In this document: positions 21,601 to 35,797 of the stretch, in pieces
How the letters are laid out: each line of letters opens with the position of its first letter
How positions within the stretch are numbered: position 1 is the first letter of the stretch
Source: Nematostella vectensis
Lineage: Eukaryota > Cnidaria > Anthozoa > Actiniaria > Edwardsiidae
Reading direction: 5' to 3'
Assembly: GCF_932526225.1 (NCBI RefSeq)
Contig: NC_064042.1
Coordinates: 2,339,001 to 2,403,000 of the forward strand
DNA: 64,000 nucleotides
Translations under genes and position numbers: made by a program
The notes under the pieces: generated by a model
Database searches by the model: none
What the model saw: only the letters and a program-made list of their open reading frames with translations
What the model was told of the DNA's origin: nothing

Positions 21601-24600
21601 GGTCAAAATTGGTGACAAATTCACTTGGCATGTTGTTAATCTGCAAAATAAGATCATCATGTCAGTCACTGATAACACGAACAGGGTGGTGCGAGCTATG
21701 GGGTGGCATTACCCACACTAAGACCATCACTTCAATCACTGATATAAATTGTCTTTCTACAATCTTATGTCTGATTATGTCTGAATTTTATTGATTGACT
21801 TTCCACGCCTTTTGCTGAATGATGATATAGTATTTTGGCTCAATAAATTCAGTTCTTTGATTGGCCTACCCAGACGCATCTTCTGATTGGTTCAGCTCAA
21901 TTAGTTCATTGTTTATATACAATCAGTTTAATCTTGTTTATATCATTTAGTGTTAATATTAGATTTTTTTCTCATTGGTTTATCTCATCCTTTTATCTAA
22001 TTTTCTTACTATCTTGGCCAGTCTTTGGACTGCAGACTGTTTTTTTATGATTGGTTAGCCTGCATCAGTCAATTGACTGGCGAACTTTAAAATAGTTTCT
22101 GATTGGCTAACCTCGATCAGTTCCCTGGTTGGCTCACCTCAAGTCTGACGTACATGCCTGGTCTGAAACCTTCGTACTGCACCCGCGTCTCATCGTCCAT
22201 GTCTTCAAACTCACGCTGGTTCAGCTACACAACAAATACAAAATAAGCATCAACTGACTAGAGTATACGAAGAGCCTGATTAGTGATTTCAATACCCATT
22301 CTATACACTATGTATGCCATACATTATAGACTTGGCGCCTGAAAGTGTGAGCATTAATCACCGGGAGACGTATAATATAAACCCATAACACTAGCCTACT
22401 GCACTAGTAGGTAATTGTTTGTGTTTTTTAAGAACATAAAAAAAGTTTCATTTCAAGTAGACTTCACTTTAAACTACAGCTGTTGTTCAGATGGATTTGA
22501 GTACAAATTAGAAAATACTGGGCCTCAACCTCAACTTCTGAATTGCCAACCAAAACAAGATGGCTACCGTGAACTGAAGTATGGTACGTTCCCCTCAAAA
22601 TCACTGAGTGTATGCCTGCGAGTAGGCTGCTATGCATGTCTTCCTAATCGACCTTCTGTTAGTAAATCTATCACAACACCTGGGTCTGCTCGCTCATCTG
22701 GGCTTTCAGTTCTTCGTAAAATGATGTCTCGTCCCCTTCGTCGTATCTAAAGACTAGCTAAGGAAACTTTTTCAAGAGCTAAACCTAAAACTTCAGTCCC
22801 AGCAAATAACAAGACATAACAATGTCATAACAACCTGACGAACTTTTGTAAGGGTATCTAAGTGATACCCTTATGTTTCCAACGCAATGAAACACACAAG
22901 ACATCCACCACTATTACGAGCTTATACTAGATTTTGGCCAATGTCCACGTTTAAAGCCTACAACTTCTGTAAGGTGACACGCTCATGCCAGCCTTCTTCC
23001 ATAAGAATTGAATCCCTAAAATTTTGCGTCACCTTACTTTCGCGATGTGCATTTTTGTGTCAATTTGATTTCGCGACATGCATACTGCGTCACTTTAGTT
23101 TCGCTAACTGTATTGCGTCAATTTAATTTCGCAATGTTTTGAGTGAGGGAAAATTTCATGTAATAAGCCATACAAGAAAGGGATTGTAAATATTTAATCA
23201 GAACGAGGATACTGGGCATTGAAGGCCGCTTTCAGCTTCTTTTTCTTTTCGATCAAAGCCTTCTTGTTTTCTTCCTCGTCTTGTTTGTCATTGCCAGTAT
23301 CCTTGGCAGAGTCTTCAAGGCCAGTGTCCTCCTCTCCCTGGTGAACCTCTCCCGTCTCCAAATCCTCAAAATCGCCAAACATCTCTTCGTCTGACACTGC
23401 AAGAAAATAGTTCTTTTCTATTTTGTACGATATAAAAGCATAGATGGGAGAAGATACGAACAGAGTCCAAAGAAGGTACAAGTACGAGAACAGGTTAAAG
23501 AAAGTCCGAGCAGAGCTAGAAGAAGACACGAGCAAAACTCAAAGAAGATAAAAGCAAAGCTCGAAAAAGGAGCAAGAGTAGTTAGAGTAGAGTAGAAGAA
23601 CAGGTCAAAGAAAGTAGGAGAACAGACCGTAGAAGATATACAAGCAGAGATCGGAAAAGGTCCGAGCAGAATTCAAAGGAAGTAAGAGAACAGGTCGAAG
23701 AAATTCAAGAAGATACGACCAGAAATCGTAGAAAGCAGCTACAAGAAGAGCTTGAAAAAATAAAAAGACAGGTCGAAGAAAGTACGAGAACAGGTCGAAG
23801 AAAGCACGAGAACAGGTCGAAGAAAGTACGAGAACAGGCCGAAGAAAGTACGAGAACAGGTGGAAGAAGTTACGAAGAGGGCTCTAACATACAAGAAGAG
23901 TTCAAAGAAGGTACGATCAGCGTTCGTGAAAGGTAAGGGCAGAGCTCGAGAAAGGAACGAGCAAAATTCTGTAGTAAGTTATTAAAAAAAACATTTATAA
24001 AAGTTGGACGACGACACGGAATAACACATACGCTGGTCATCCAGGCTTAGTAACCGCTCCGCATCTTCTTCTTCCTTCCATTTCCCTGTCACGAAACAGT
24101 CCCTGATGCTGGCACCCAACTCCTCTAGTCCCAGGCCCACTGTGCCAGCCTCGGTTGCTAGGGAGCAGTCCCTTTCCTGCAACATGTCGTGGACTTTATT
24201 TTTCTTTTTGGCCTTGACCTTGAAGAACCCTCCGATTACGTCACCGTCATCACTGCCCTCGTCGTCCACGGGTCTGGGAGTCTCACGTGCAGCTGGGAAA
24301 GTGTAGAATGGGGACAAATAAAGATAAAAAGCTTGAACTTCGGCCGTGACGCAGCGACAACAGCAATGCGAACGGCGACGGCATAAAATAATTGAAAATT
24401 CAAAGATCCAGACGTAAAATGTACTCTGAAATGGATTCTGTCTGATACATTTCAGCCGTTGTCCTTCAAACCACAACGTGAAAACTTCAAGTTCCACGGT
24501 CTAGCGAGGACGGGAACAATTGCGCTGAAAACTAGCCTATCCTTGTTCGCTATGTTAGAAATAAGATTCTAGGCTTTTCTATAGTTTTTTGGGACTACAA

Positions 24601-27600
24601 AGTGAATTTATCAAAACTAGTAAGTAGTAACGTCGTAACTGACTCTACGCTATGAGATCACGTGACTTTTTGGGTGCCAAACTAGCGCGCGCTCAGGCTT
24701 TTGGCGGCAAAATATCAGCAACAAAAAGCAACTTATTCAGCTCTTACCAAAAAAGCCAGAATTCTTTTTTTCAGAAAGGGTTTAGACTTTATTTTTCGTC
24801 GTTCTCTGGTGTGACGGGGGCAGTCATTTCTAATTGTTTTGTTTTGAATTTGCTACCCAGAAAGGCCACGCGATCCTTAGCGCAAGTCCCCTATTCTATG
24901 GGGGCCCTTTTGCGCGTGGAGTGGCTTATTTGGCATGCTTGCGACATGAACATCTATCGGGTTGTGGTTTGATCATACCTTCTCCATACACCAGTCTACG
25001 TAGGTTCGGTGTTGTGTCCTGGTGTCTATAGAATGATTCTCGCGCCTTCTCCCAGAGATTTTCTTTCCATCTTAGTCTGGTGTCTAGCGATATTCAACAT
25101 AGAGATGAACAGCTTTAGGATGGTGTAAGCAACTTATGATAATAATGCAATTTAATCTTTAAGATTGTTTCATGGACTTTCGCTCGAATCTTAGTGAATT
25201 TTGACAATATTTGTTGTATTATCTATTGTTTGCCATTTGTGGGATATCGAACTTGGCAGACTTTTGGAAACATACAGGATAAATCACATATCACTTATGT
25301 TCATGAGGAATGTGAAAGTGTGTAAAAATCCGCAAGACCATTGGTCGAAATTTGGTAAAAAGAAGAAGAAATGTTGCTAGACTTTTCCATGGTACTTTAC
25401 AATTGTGGTTTCACTTGAAAACAATACATTAATATTCTATTTCATGTACCTTCTCTTCCGTCAACGTCATCGTCATTGTCATCATCATCATCGCCATCAT
25501 CATCACCATCAGATTCTTTTTCTTCATTATCCTCACGACTGATGTCATCATCATCATCATCATCGTCATTCTCATCATCATCATTCTCACTATCATCATT
25601 ATGTACATCATCATCATCATAATCTTCATCATAACAACTATTGTTATGGTCGCTATCCATATCAGCATCCTTCAACCCACTCTCTACTTCCTCTTCACTC
25701 GAGCTGCTATCACCAGTATTTACCTCGTCACTTTCCTCATCAGCATCCTGTGATTTTTTCCTCTTGTTTTTATCTTTATTTTCTTTGCGTGTGTCTCTCT
25801 CAGTGATTACTCTCCTTGTGTCACTAATGTCCAAGTTTGGTTTCTTTCGTTTTGTTTTCTTTGCAGGATTTACATCCGTCGCTATGGGAACAGTGTGTCC
25901 TACCTCTTTTGCTTTCCCCTTTTTTATTTTCTTGCTTCCACTCGCGTCATCCACTTTCAATTTCTTTTTCCGTTTTCTTTTTCTGAATTCTATTTCTGAA
26001 TCACTATTACTGTCATCCAAAGTTGATCCATTGCTAAGAGACTCTTTATTGCTTTTGACCTGTGGGCATTAAGGCACAGTTAGCAAACAAATATTAAATT
26101 GAAATTTGATTACCTGGAATCTAAAGAAATTTGATGCTATCAACGACACTCACCATATGCTTTAAATCTGTAAAAGAAATGAAAGTAAATTTTGTATATT
26201 AGTAGCTGTACAAAAATCTTGTTAGCCATGTCAATATTGCATGGAAGGTTTAACAAAACATACAACACAACAACATAATGTTTGTGTTCAAAAACAGTAT
26301 TGTATGTATTTAACTAAATAATTTATTTGAAATAAAAAAGTATTAAAAAACATACAACACAACTCGTTGGAATGCCAGGCCAATAGCCCGGATTTTGAGC
26401 GGGGGTTTTGTTAACCCATTTAGCGAACCATTTTCTCTTAGGTAGCTTGTCTACCTTACAGTGGTACTCAATTTTCCTTCATAAGAGTGGACCTTCCCTC
26501 GTCAAGTGGGGGGAGGGGTTCTTCTGAACCCCCGGAACCCCCCACTGACCACAGTGTGTGCCTGAATGCATGAGGCTAGTAATGATTTGGTAAAAAAAGG
26601 CAAACCATACTGTACCTATCACATTTCTATCATCATCATCACCTTCATCATCACCATCTTCATCATCATCATCATTTTCTTCATCACTTTCACCACCATC
26701 ATTTTCTTTGCCTTCATTATCATCTTCTACTTCTTGAATATCTTCATCTTCATTATTATTACTCTCAACATCTTCATCACTTTCTCTTTCATTTTTTTCT
26801 TCCTCACCTGACAGACCATCATCATCATCATCTCCATCATCTTCTGAGTCGCAATCATCTCCACTCTCCGCATCGTCACTGTCATGGAAGATGGCCCTTC
26901 TTCTTGTCCTACCATCGGGGCCCTTCACAACTTCCTGCTCAGGGAATGCTCTGTTAGAGGAAAGAGCATATAGAAAATACTTTAATATTGATTCTTCAGG
27001 TATATTATAATTGAGCTAAAGTACAATCAGGGAAACATAAAAAACAAATAAAACAAATTTAGATTATTTGAATTGCTTTTTCTAGAGCAAGTTCTTGCCC
27101 TCCAAGGCGAGAAATTTCAAACATTCAAAGCATTGTTTATAGCCGAATTTATTGTTGTGCGACCGCCAATCCATTTCTTGTCATGGAATACATGTATGTA
27201 GCCATGTAGCCATGACCAATCGATTCCCTTGCTGTGTAGATCAAATGTTTTATGAAGTGACAGTGAAAACATGAAAGCCATTGATTGGTTTAGATGGTTG
27301 ATTGGCTACGCGACTATGATTGACTATTCCCAAACTAGACAAGGATTTTGGATTTGCAGAGGTCACACAACAACGAAGTAGGCTATAATAAATCACCAAT
27401 GCCCTATTTTGTTGTCCCTTTATTATACAGAGATTAAAAACTTACTCTGAAATATCCTCTACCCCAACAGGTGCACTATCCTGTAAAAAGAGCCAAAACA
27501 GTAGCTACATTAGAAATGACAAATTCATCAATACATACAATAATATTTAGAGTGTTTTCTGTAGTTGAACTCTAAGAAACAAACTAATGGTTTCTTTCAA

Positions 27601-30500
27601 CTACATATATGTAGACTACATGACTACAATTGAGTTGTAAGAAACACCCGATACAGTAGTTGAGATATTCTATTCTATTCTTCATATATTTTTTTATATG
27701 GAATAATGACAAATTGTATTTATGAATACAGTACAGTACAGTATCTTGCCTTGAATAAGGTTAGTTGACTGGAAGCCATTTTAGTGTCAAGGGTATGCTT
27801 GGTGTCAATCAATGAAGTAACCAATTCACTGCCAGGTCTTGTCCCATTCTGTGAAATAAGCAAAAGTGAAACATATAGTTCTTATATGTCAGGCATTTGC
27901 AAAGTGCCTGCTATAGTATCTCTAACCCTTGCGAGAGGACCTGTACCATAATATTAACAGTATGTAATTTCTCAAATCTGGTGAAATCCTTTTCATCAAA
28001 AAACTGTTTAGACCAACAACTTTATGACTCCTCTTATTAATGTTCTTATCAATCAAGATACAGCACCTTGTTCTTCTTAACTTTCGTGGGACTTAAAATT
28101 GTGCAAAAATTTTCTCATTAACTCTTGTGATTCACAGAGGAAAATTGTGTTTGCAGGGAATTTAATTTCGCAAAATTTAAGTTTAAGTTAACCAATGTTA
28201 ACCAATAACTGAAACAGTACCGATATATGTTGAAACAAAACCAACATGCTGTACCTTTAGTGTCAACTGAATTGCCTTTAAAAGTCAGTCTTACAGTAAT
28301 GGAAGTTTTCTTATCGAACTAAAAAAGTATCCAGGAAAGATTGTGGACATATAATACATACATTTGGATACTGTACATACCTCTTCATCATCCTCAACTG
28401 GCTGGGCACGGCTTGAATGACTTCCCCCCAGATCAATGTAGACAGCATCCTGTTTTGAAGAACAGTTAGTCACTCAGAAGCTTTTTTATAAGTCAAACCT
28501 TGCTATCAAACCTGCTATTTGCTATTTTATGTCTGAAAACTAGTACCGTTTAATGCAAATAAACTATTTTAATAAGCTTAATAAAGACAGTTACAGTAAC
28601 TACATATTACTTATCAGATTTATCACAGAATTTAGGCAAGGCATCAGGCTCCTTACTAGGATACAAGCAGAAACGCAAGGGCAACACAAGTAAGAAGTAG
28701 TCAAACATAAGTGCAAGAAAATCAAGCAGTTGCCTTTTCTCTTGCTCTTATACGCTTGTACTCCAGAGAGAATCAGAAAATAACATGCTTATATAGTTTG
28801 TGCTTGTGTCTTAGTGAGAACCAACCTTAAATAACAGTACATCCTTTTGTATTATCAATAATGTAAACAACTGATAGAGGTTCATACATCTATATCTCTC
28901 CTGCTTCAGCTCACCTTGTCATACACAATGCCTCCTACGCCAGACATGGGGGCATAACTACAGTGTATCCTTCTCAACTCACCTTGTCTTATTACACAAT
29001 GCCTCCTACACCAGACATGGGGGCATACAACAGCTTCTCCTTCTCAACTCACCTTGTCATTCACAATGCCTCTTACGCCAGACATGGGGGCATAACTACA
29101 GTGTATCCTTTTCAAGTCACCTTGTCTTATTACACAATGCCTCCTATGACAGACATGGGGCATAACAACAGCGTCTCCTTCTCAACTCACCTTGTCATAC
29201 ACAATGCCTCCTATTAACATCGGACATGGGGGCATAAATACAGTGTCTCCTTCTCAACTCACCTTGTCATACACAATGCCTCCTACACCGGACATGGGGG
29301 CATACAACAGCTTCTCCTTCTCATTCAAGGACCTCTTCTTTTCTTTATCAGGGAGAGGGCATGGATCTCTCAGCAAGCTCACATCATCAAGGGGAAAGTC
29401 CCCACACCCTGTCATAACAAAACAAAATGGTATATACATATGGTACATAAAAAATACATTTATCAAACAACATTGTAGAGGAAAAGCTATCTAAAAAAAT
29501 GAATAAAATTTGTTTATATCAAAAAGAACATTCTTAGGAAAAAATAAATGTTCAAAGATAGAATGTATGTACATACTTTGAGACAAATTCATTTTAAAGG
29601 ATCTCAGAAAAAAAGTTAATTGTAAAGGCTGTTATTACCAATGAGATGAACTTTTGTGTTGTACTTCAGGTGGGCCCCCCTGACATATCCATATAGAGAC
29701 ACTTTCCTGTCGCATTTTGAGTCCTGGCGCACTTTTTCAGGATCTGTAAGATCTTCCATTCTGTTAAAAATATACAGCAAATATAATGAAAACTTTGTAC
29801 GTACATCATTGTAGGTTGTAAATTAATAAAAGATATGATTTGAGGTAAATTTGTGGATGTTGCTGTACTGTACATAGCTTTCATACATTTCTTCTAAGAA
29901 TTCGAGAGGGAGGGGGGGGGGTGGGGGCACTGGTCCTGGCCCCCATGGACCCCACCCTAGATCTGACACTCTAGTGGAGACCCTATAATCTGAGCTTGGT
30001 TTTGTGTGAGTTCCCAGGATATTACAGTATATAAATATTTCCATTTTGGCACTCTCCATACTCGCACTAATTTCCTGGTTTCAGTTAAGTTTCTATTGTA
30101 GACTTTGTCATGCCTATAAATCTATCCATATTTAATTGGATGAGTATTGTTCTTAATGCACTCACCGATCTGCCAGTATGTAAGGGTGGGATGTGCGCCA
30201 GGTCAGGGGCCTGAATCTCATGACAGAGATAAATCTACCAAGGTTATGAACCTCCACTTTTGGATACGACCCATGGATTAAGCCAGATAGATTAAATAGC
30301 TTTGCACCCTTAAACCACAAACAAAATACAGATGTCAGATTATATTTGAATAATCCCAAATGAAACAGATTTTTTGGTGGACATCAGGGAGGCAATTGGA
30401 ATAAAAGATGTTAGACATTATTAGAATACATGAACAACATTATTTCAAAAATTATTTCACACCCAAACAGAAGCCAAGATATGTACAAACATGTATTTAT

Positions 30501-30535
<35 letters not shown>

Positions 30536-31853
30536 TATGGTGGAATATTTCTTTTATCAAAACCTGTGCATTTATCAGAAATGGCAGACTACTGTAGCGA
30601 TAGTGTCCTCTAACCTGATAGACTTCTGTCCAAAATCTGTTCTTCAGTCTCTTTTTTATCTTTCTAAGTGACTTGTTGTTCCTTAGCAGGTCCAAATGTG
30701 TAAGGACTCCCATGATCTTGGGGAAGCCATGGACTTGACAGATGTTCAGGAATTCAAATACTTCCATCTCAAACCCAAAACTGGCATCTATTAGGAGCAA
30801 AACCTAAGGTAAAGAAGCAAATTCATTAGGTCAGAATAAGAACTTGAGTGAAGCATAACACACATGGCACAATTATGTAACAATGTTTTACTGTGGGCAG
30901 ATTAACAAAACAATATAAAAAAATATGGTAAACATTAAATTTCTAGGTTCATCATGTTAAACAGTTCTGTCAAACATCTGTGTTTTCTATCAAACTGCAT
31001 TTGTTCTGCTCATCTTCCTCCAACCCTCAGGATTGTTTTTCCAAGTCAGCCCCCTTTGAATTAGGCCTGCTACTTTCCTTTTCAAATACATTGACCATAA
31101 TGTAAACAAGGGGATTATCTAATGTTTTTTGTAAAGCACAGGAGACAAGTTTGTGTGTAATTCTGTGAAGTGTGCAATATTGTGAATTATTTAACAATTA
31201 GCAAGTGGAATAAAATTATTAGCTTTATACAGTATTTAGGTAGATACAGATCTCAGAGTCTCGAAAATGGTGATCACGATAACAAAACAAACCTACCAAA
31301 TCTGCAACCTTGGCAACGTCAATCATGGAATTTATATCATTCGCACACTCTAAAAGAGTAAGCCTCCTCTTTTTCCCTAAAACAAGCAAAATTTTAGCTA
31401 TCTAGACAAGCCCCATTTTGTCACATCATGTAGATGTAGATGTCTAATCCTCTAGTACAATATAAAACTGACATCACTGTATTTGAGCTCACCAGAGACG
31501 AGCGTGACTGGTCCCTGGATATCTGATAAATGTTGCCTGGTAAAATTCTTCAGAAGCGAGTTTATAAGCGTGGTCTTGCCGACTTTTGGAGGCCCCACAA
31601 CAGCTACAACAACCGGTGGCGGCTCAAGAGGGGTTCGATCTACTACAGGAATGTGATGCTTCTTCGTTTGCACGTCCTGCGTTCGGCGAAAATTCCTTGC
31701 TGCCTTCACAACCGATTGTACTGCAAACGCTTTAGGGTTTCGATGAGCAATAGATGTATCTTTTCCATCACTTCGCTTCTTCTTTTTATCGGCTTTCGGG
31801 CCGGAATGCCGCTTTCTGTGAGCCTTGGATGGCCCACTCTCATCATCCGCCAT
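15611..31853 (-). CDS. BMS1: Ribosome biogenesis GTPase BMS1, complete, 26 exons, 1354 residues
   Basis: Nucleolar GTPase of the SSU processome that acts with RCL1 and the U3 snoRNP in 18S rRNA maturation. Exons: 31853-31493, 31376-31297, 30803-30615, 30308-30166, 29760-29639, 29408-29263, 28449-28381, 27848-27750, 27480-27446, 26950-26616, 26167-26154, 26059-25450, 25083-24979, 24292-24032, 23396-23213, 22746-22680, 22224-22138, 21640-21539, 19908-19728, 19617-19559, 19423-19301, 18826-18731, 18135-18084, 17935-17760, 16364-16206, 15820-15611. The frame closes at every joint. Visible: basic nuclear N-terminus, [18 protein letters not shown]-loop [10 protein letters not shown] (residues 87-96), [15 protein letters not shown], the AARP2CN region ([17 protein letters not shown]), a long Asp/Glu-rich centre (about 415-735), [20 protein letters not shown], and the conserved C-half ([43 protein letters not shown]). 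It ends in a basic coiled-coil. Human BMS1 is 1282 residues; the excess is in the acidic centre. The start ATG sits in AAAATGGCGGA. Confidence 0.97.
16055..16205. repeat. Dispersed repeat in last BMS1 intron (also near 47110-47275)
   Basis: Carries a poly-C tract, AATGAAATGCCCAGTAGG, GCGTGGCTGTACCCCCAATA and TTTTCTTAATG. The same order of words occurs at 47140-47275, so this is a member of a mobile or retroposed family. Confidence 0.7.
16442..16602. mobile_element. MITE-like foldback element in BMS1 intron 24
   Basis: Nearly symmetrical arms of about 58 bp: left AGGCCATTCAAGCTATAAG and CCATGGAAACCTACCTCAAC, right GTTGAGGTAGGTTTCTATGG and CTTATAGCTGGAATGGCCT. Short GC-rich loop; no coding capacity. 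Confidence 0.82.
16735..16825 (-). repeat. Two intronic copies of the end of BMS1 exon 24 with donor sites
   Basis: On the minus strand, ATTCCATTTACAAG|GTAAGT (donor at 16813) and ATTCCATTGACAAG|GTAAGT (donor at 16746) repeat the true exon 24 end ATTCCATTTACAAG|GTATGA (donor at 17759). The matching continues into the intron (ACCTGTT..ACAGG). The copies have closer-to-consensus donors than the real exon. Confidence 0.8.
16860..17103. mobile_element. MITE, ~244 bp, TIR GGTGCACACTAGTGA
   Basis: Perfect 15-bp terminal inverted repeats GGTGCACACTAGTGA / TCACTAGTGTGCACC. The interior holds a second palindrome around 16931-16992 (GACATAATGACATAAAAGA mirrored by TCTTATGTCGTTATGTC) and several ATGTCGTTATGTC words. 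No open frame. It lies in BMS1 intron 24. Confidence 0.85.
17188..17484. repeat. ~112-bp tandem repeat, ~2.6 copies, in BMS1 intron 24
   Basis: Units carry AAAAGACCGCTGATCAGCAT, GCCGACTGGGAAGCCTG, GACACGAAAAAT and ATGAAACTCGCGCATGCGC. Non-coding. Confidence 0.85.
23440..23960. repeat. Degenerate ~21-22-bp purine-rich array in BMS1 intron 14
   Basis: Recurring AGAACAGGTCGAAGAAAGTACG and relatives (AGAGCTCGAAAAAGG, AGAGTTCAAAGAAGG). On the transcribed strand this is a pyrimidine-rich tract of roughly 500 nt running up to exon 15. The clearest copies lie at 23755-23860. Confidence 0.85.
26371..26552. mobile_element. Second copy of the 4181-4369 MITE family, in BMS1 intron 10
   Basis: Read against the reverse complement of 4181-4369 it shares, in order, TAACCCATTTAGCGAACCAT, CTTAGGTAGCTTG, CAGTGGTACTCAATTTTCCT and AGAGTGGACCTTCC, then a GGAACCCCCCACTG end. 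Its ends are more eroded than in the first copy. Confidence 0.8.
28905..29345 (-). repeat. Tandem array of the BMS1 exon 6 end plus donor (true site and 5 copies)
   Basis: The end of exon 6, TATGCCCCCATGTCCGGTGT, AGGAGGCATTGTGTATGACAAG|GTGAGTTGAGAAGGAGA, is followed in the intron by five further copies about 68-72 bp apart, each with GACAAG|GT. The true donor GT begins at 29262; copy donors begin near 29190, 29120, 29052, 28982 and 28914. Some copies gained an in-frame stop or a base change. Confidence 0.9.
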
Positions 31854-33921
<2,068 letters not shown>

Positions 33922-34616
33922 GCAACACTCATTACAAATTTGTACATAATTAGAACAAAACACAAGAATCTTTTATTTGTGCTAGTTTTTTCTGTGTTAG
34001 CAAATGGTCAAGACATGCCATCTTTTCTGCCTAAGAAAGGGCTGAGAACAGCACCTTACAAAAGAACTTGAGGGTATCCCAGGGTCAGAGGGGAGGAGAA
34101 GGGGAACTAAGGGAAGGCTAAGTATTTTGTCTTTGATGTACAGTATTTACTGCCCCCTCCCTCCACCATATTTGTATGTTTAAGGTGGCAGTAAGGGGCG
34201 GGGCTGGGAGCTTGACAAAAATCATTAAAGCTATCATTTTTATTCTCTTTTATTCATTCTTTAATAGCAATCAACAAAGCAATACAACAACATAAGCATT
34301 GCTACATATTTAGCCAAATGTTTTCTGTGAATAGGACTCTGATAATGCTGGAAAACTGTTTGAAATATTATCAATAAATTCTGAACAAGTTGTGCAACAT
34401 CCTTTATTTAGACAAAATGATATCCAGAATATTATAATGGAACCATATAACACTACTGAAAGATCATGTTAAACTTTTCACAGAAAATATATTGTAATAA
34501 AAAAATCTACTGCATGTACTGTATGTATATTTTCAAGCCGAGTAGTCAATCCTTTATCCAGATGGTCAGAGAATGCACGATACTGTTACTTATAGTAGCA
34601 AGGGTAGTTATCATAG
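33922..34616. other. POLR2H 3' flank, left copy of a segmental duplication
   Basis: No coding sequence. Landmarks AAGAAAGGGCTGAG, CTTTGATGTACAGTATTTACT, TCATTTTTATTCT and GCAATCAACAAAGCAA recur in the same order at about 35940-36225, so this flank belongs to a ~1-kb duplicated block together with the neighbouring receptor tail. Confidence 0.75.
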
Positions 34617-35797
34617 ATAGGACTTGAGACAGAACCATACCTATCCTCATCCATCCCCATGTTACTAGCTGCTCCTCCTCGTCACTTGGGCCTGCTTGCT
34701 GGTCAAACTGGTTTGACTGGCTTGGTTGCTGGACAAACTGGTTTGACCGGCTTGGTTGCTGGACAAGCTGGTTTGACCGGTTTGGCTGCTAGACAATCTG
34801 GTTTGACTGGGTTGATCGCTGGGTTTCCTGGTTTGTTTTTTCGCCCTGCGCTGCAATCTCCCTCATACCTTAAGTGTGATATTCCTTGTCTTCACTCTTC
34901 TCGGGGCTTCGTCGTTTAAAGTGGAAGGCCAAACCAATCAGTAGCGTAACTAGAATTGCAAGAAGCGCAACAACAGGGATAAAAATATCAGTGGAACTCA
35001 AGCTGGATTGTAATTTTTGTGGCGAAGTGTTTCCTGCAAGAAATCGACGATAAGGAAAATGGTCTGTTAAAATATGCTTATCAGCCACCCCTTTGTTATT
35101 GTTGTCATTAAAAGATTCAATGGTCTATTTACAAGAAAATTTAAAATAACCATCCACTATATCTGAAACTTGAAAGTAACCCAGCTACATTGTTAAATAA
35201 GCCGATAGGAATAGATCTTTGGCTCGGTATCTTGCGAGATCGTAAAGTGAGGCAGTGATCACACAGGCTTACCATCCTGAGGTTGTGTGAAATTGTGTAT
35301 GTACTGGCATCACGTGTGATCAAGGCTGTGGCGATCGGCCGTCTTTAGCATCTTTTAGATCACTGTGTAGACATAGCTTTGACATAGCCAGATCTTGAAA
35401 AACGTTGGCGAGAGTTGCATAATCAGTAACAAGTGATATCTTTTGAATGTAAGAACCGTTGCCGCTCTGTGTAAAGCATATAGAAAGGGAAAGGTTTTAC
35501 TCCTGGATATATCGTAATTATTAAACCCTGTTGTCGAGGAGAAAAAAACTGGTACCTCCCGCGAAGCGGTCGGCTTTTCCTTTTTTCGTATTTCCCCTCG
35601 ACACACCATCAGTCAGATGGTGACCCGCATCTTTAGTATGATCACAGTCGTGCACGCCCCATCCGTTAAACGGACACTCCGATAAGTCACTCTCTGTGTT
35701 TATGCAATGGACATTATCCATCCAGATAGGTCTGATACAGCGCTCGTCGCCGCGTGCCCCCCAACATACGGCACACCACTGTCGTGCATGCATTCCC
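34617..35797 (-). pseudogene. Broken partial copy of the neighbouring SRCR/FN3 receptor
   Basis: Two remnants survive. (1) 35797-35625 is a nearly identical copy of part of the first SRCR exon ([20 protein letters not shown] region), with a ~25-bp internal deletion and further indels that break the frame. (2) 35040-34617 copies the transmembrane/tail exon: SSTDIFIPVVALLAILVTLL and [16 protein letters not shown] are followed at once by a TAA stop where the intact gene reads on; below the stop a 30-bp Gln/Ser/Asn-coding repeat has multiplied out of frame. No FN3 exons remain between them. It could still be transcribed, but I see no functional product. Confidence 0.85.

Noticed and set aside
23194-23220. 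BMS1 ending at the TAA just past exon 15
   Set aside because: The family sequence continues after a donor at 23212 into exon 16 ([13 protein letters not shown]), so the stop is intronic.
28963-29494. Plus-strand frames of 84 and 100 codons over the exon 6 array
   Set aside because: Antisense shadows of the repeated BMS1 exon 6 unit.
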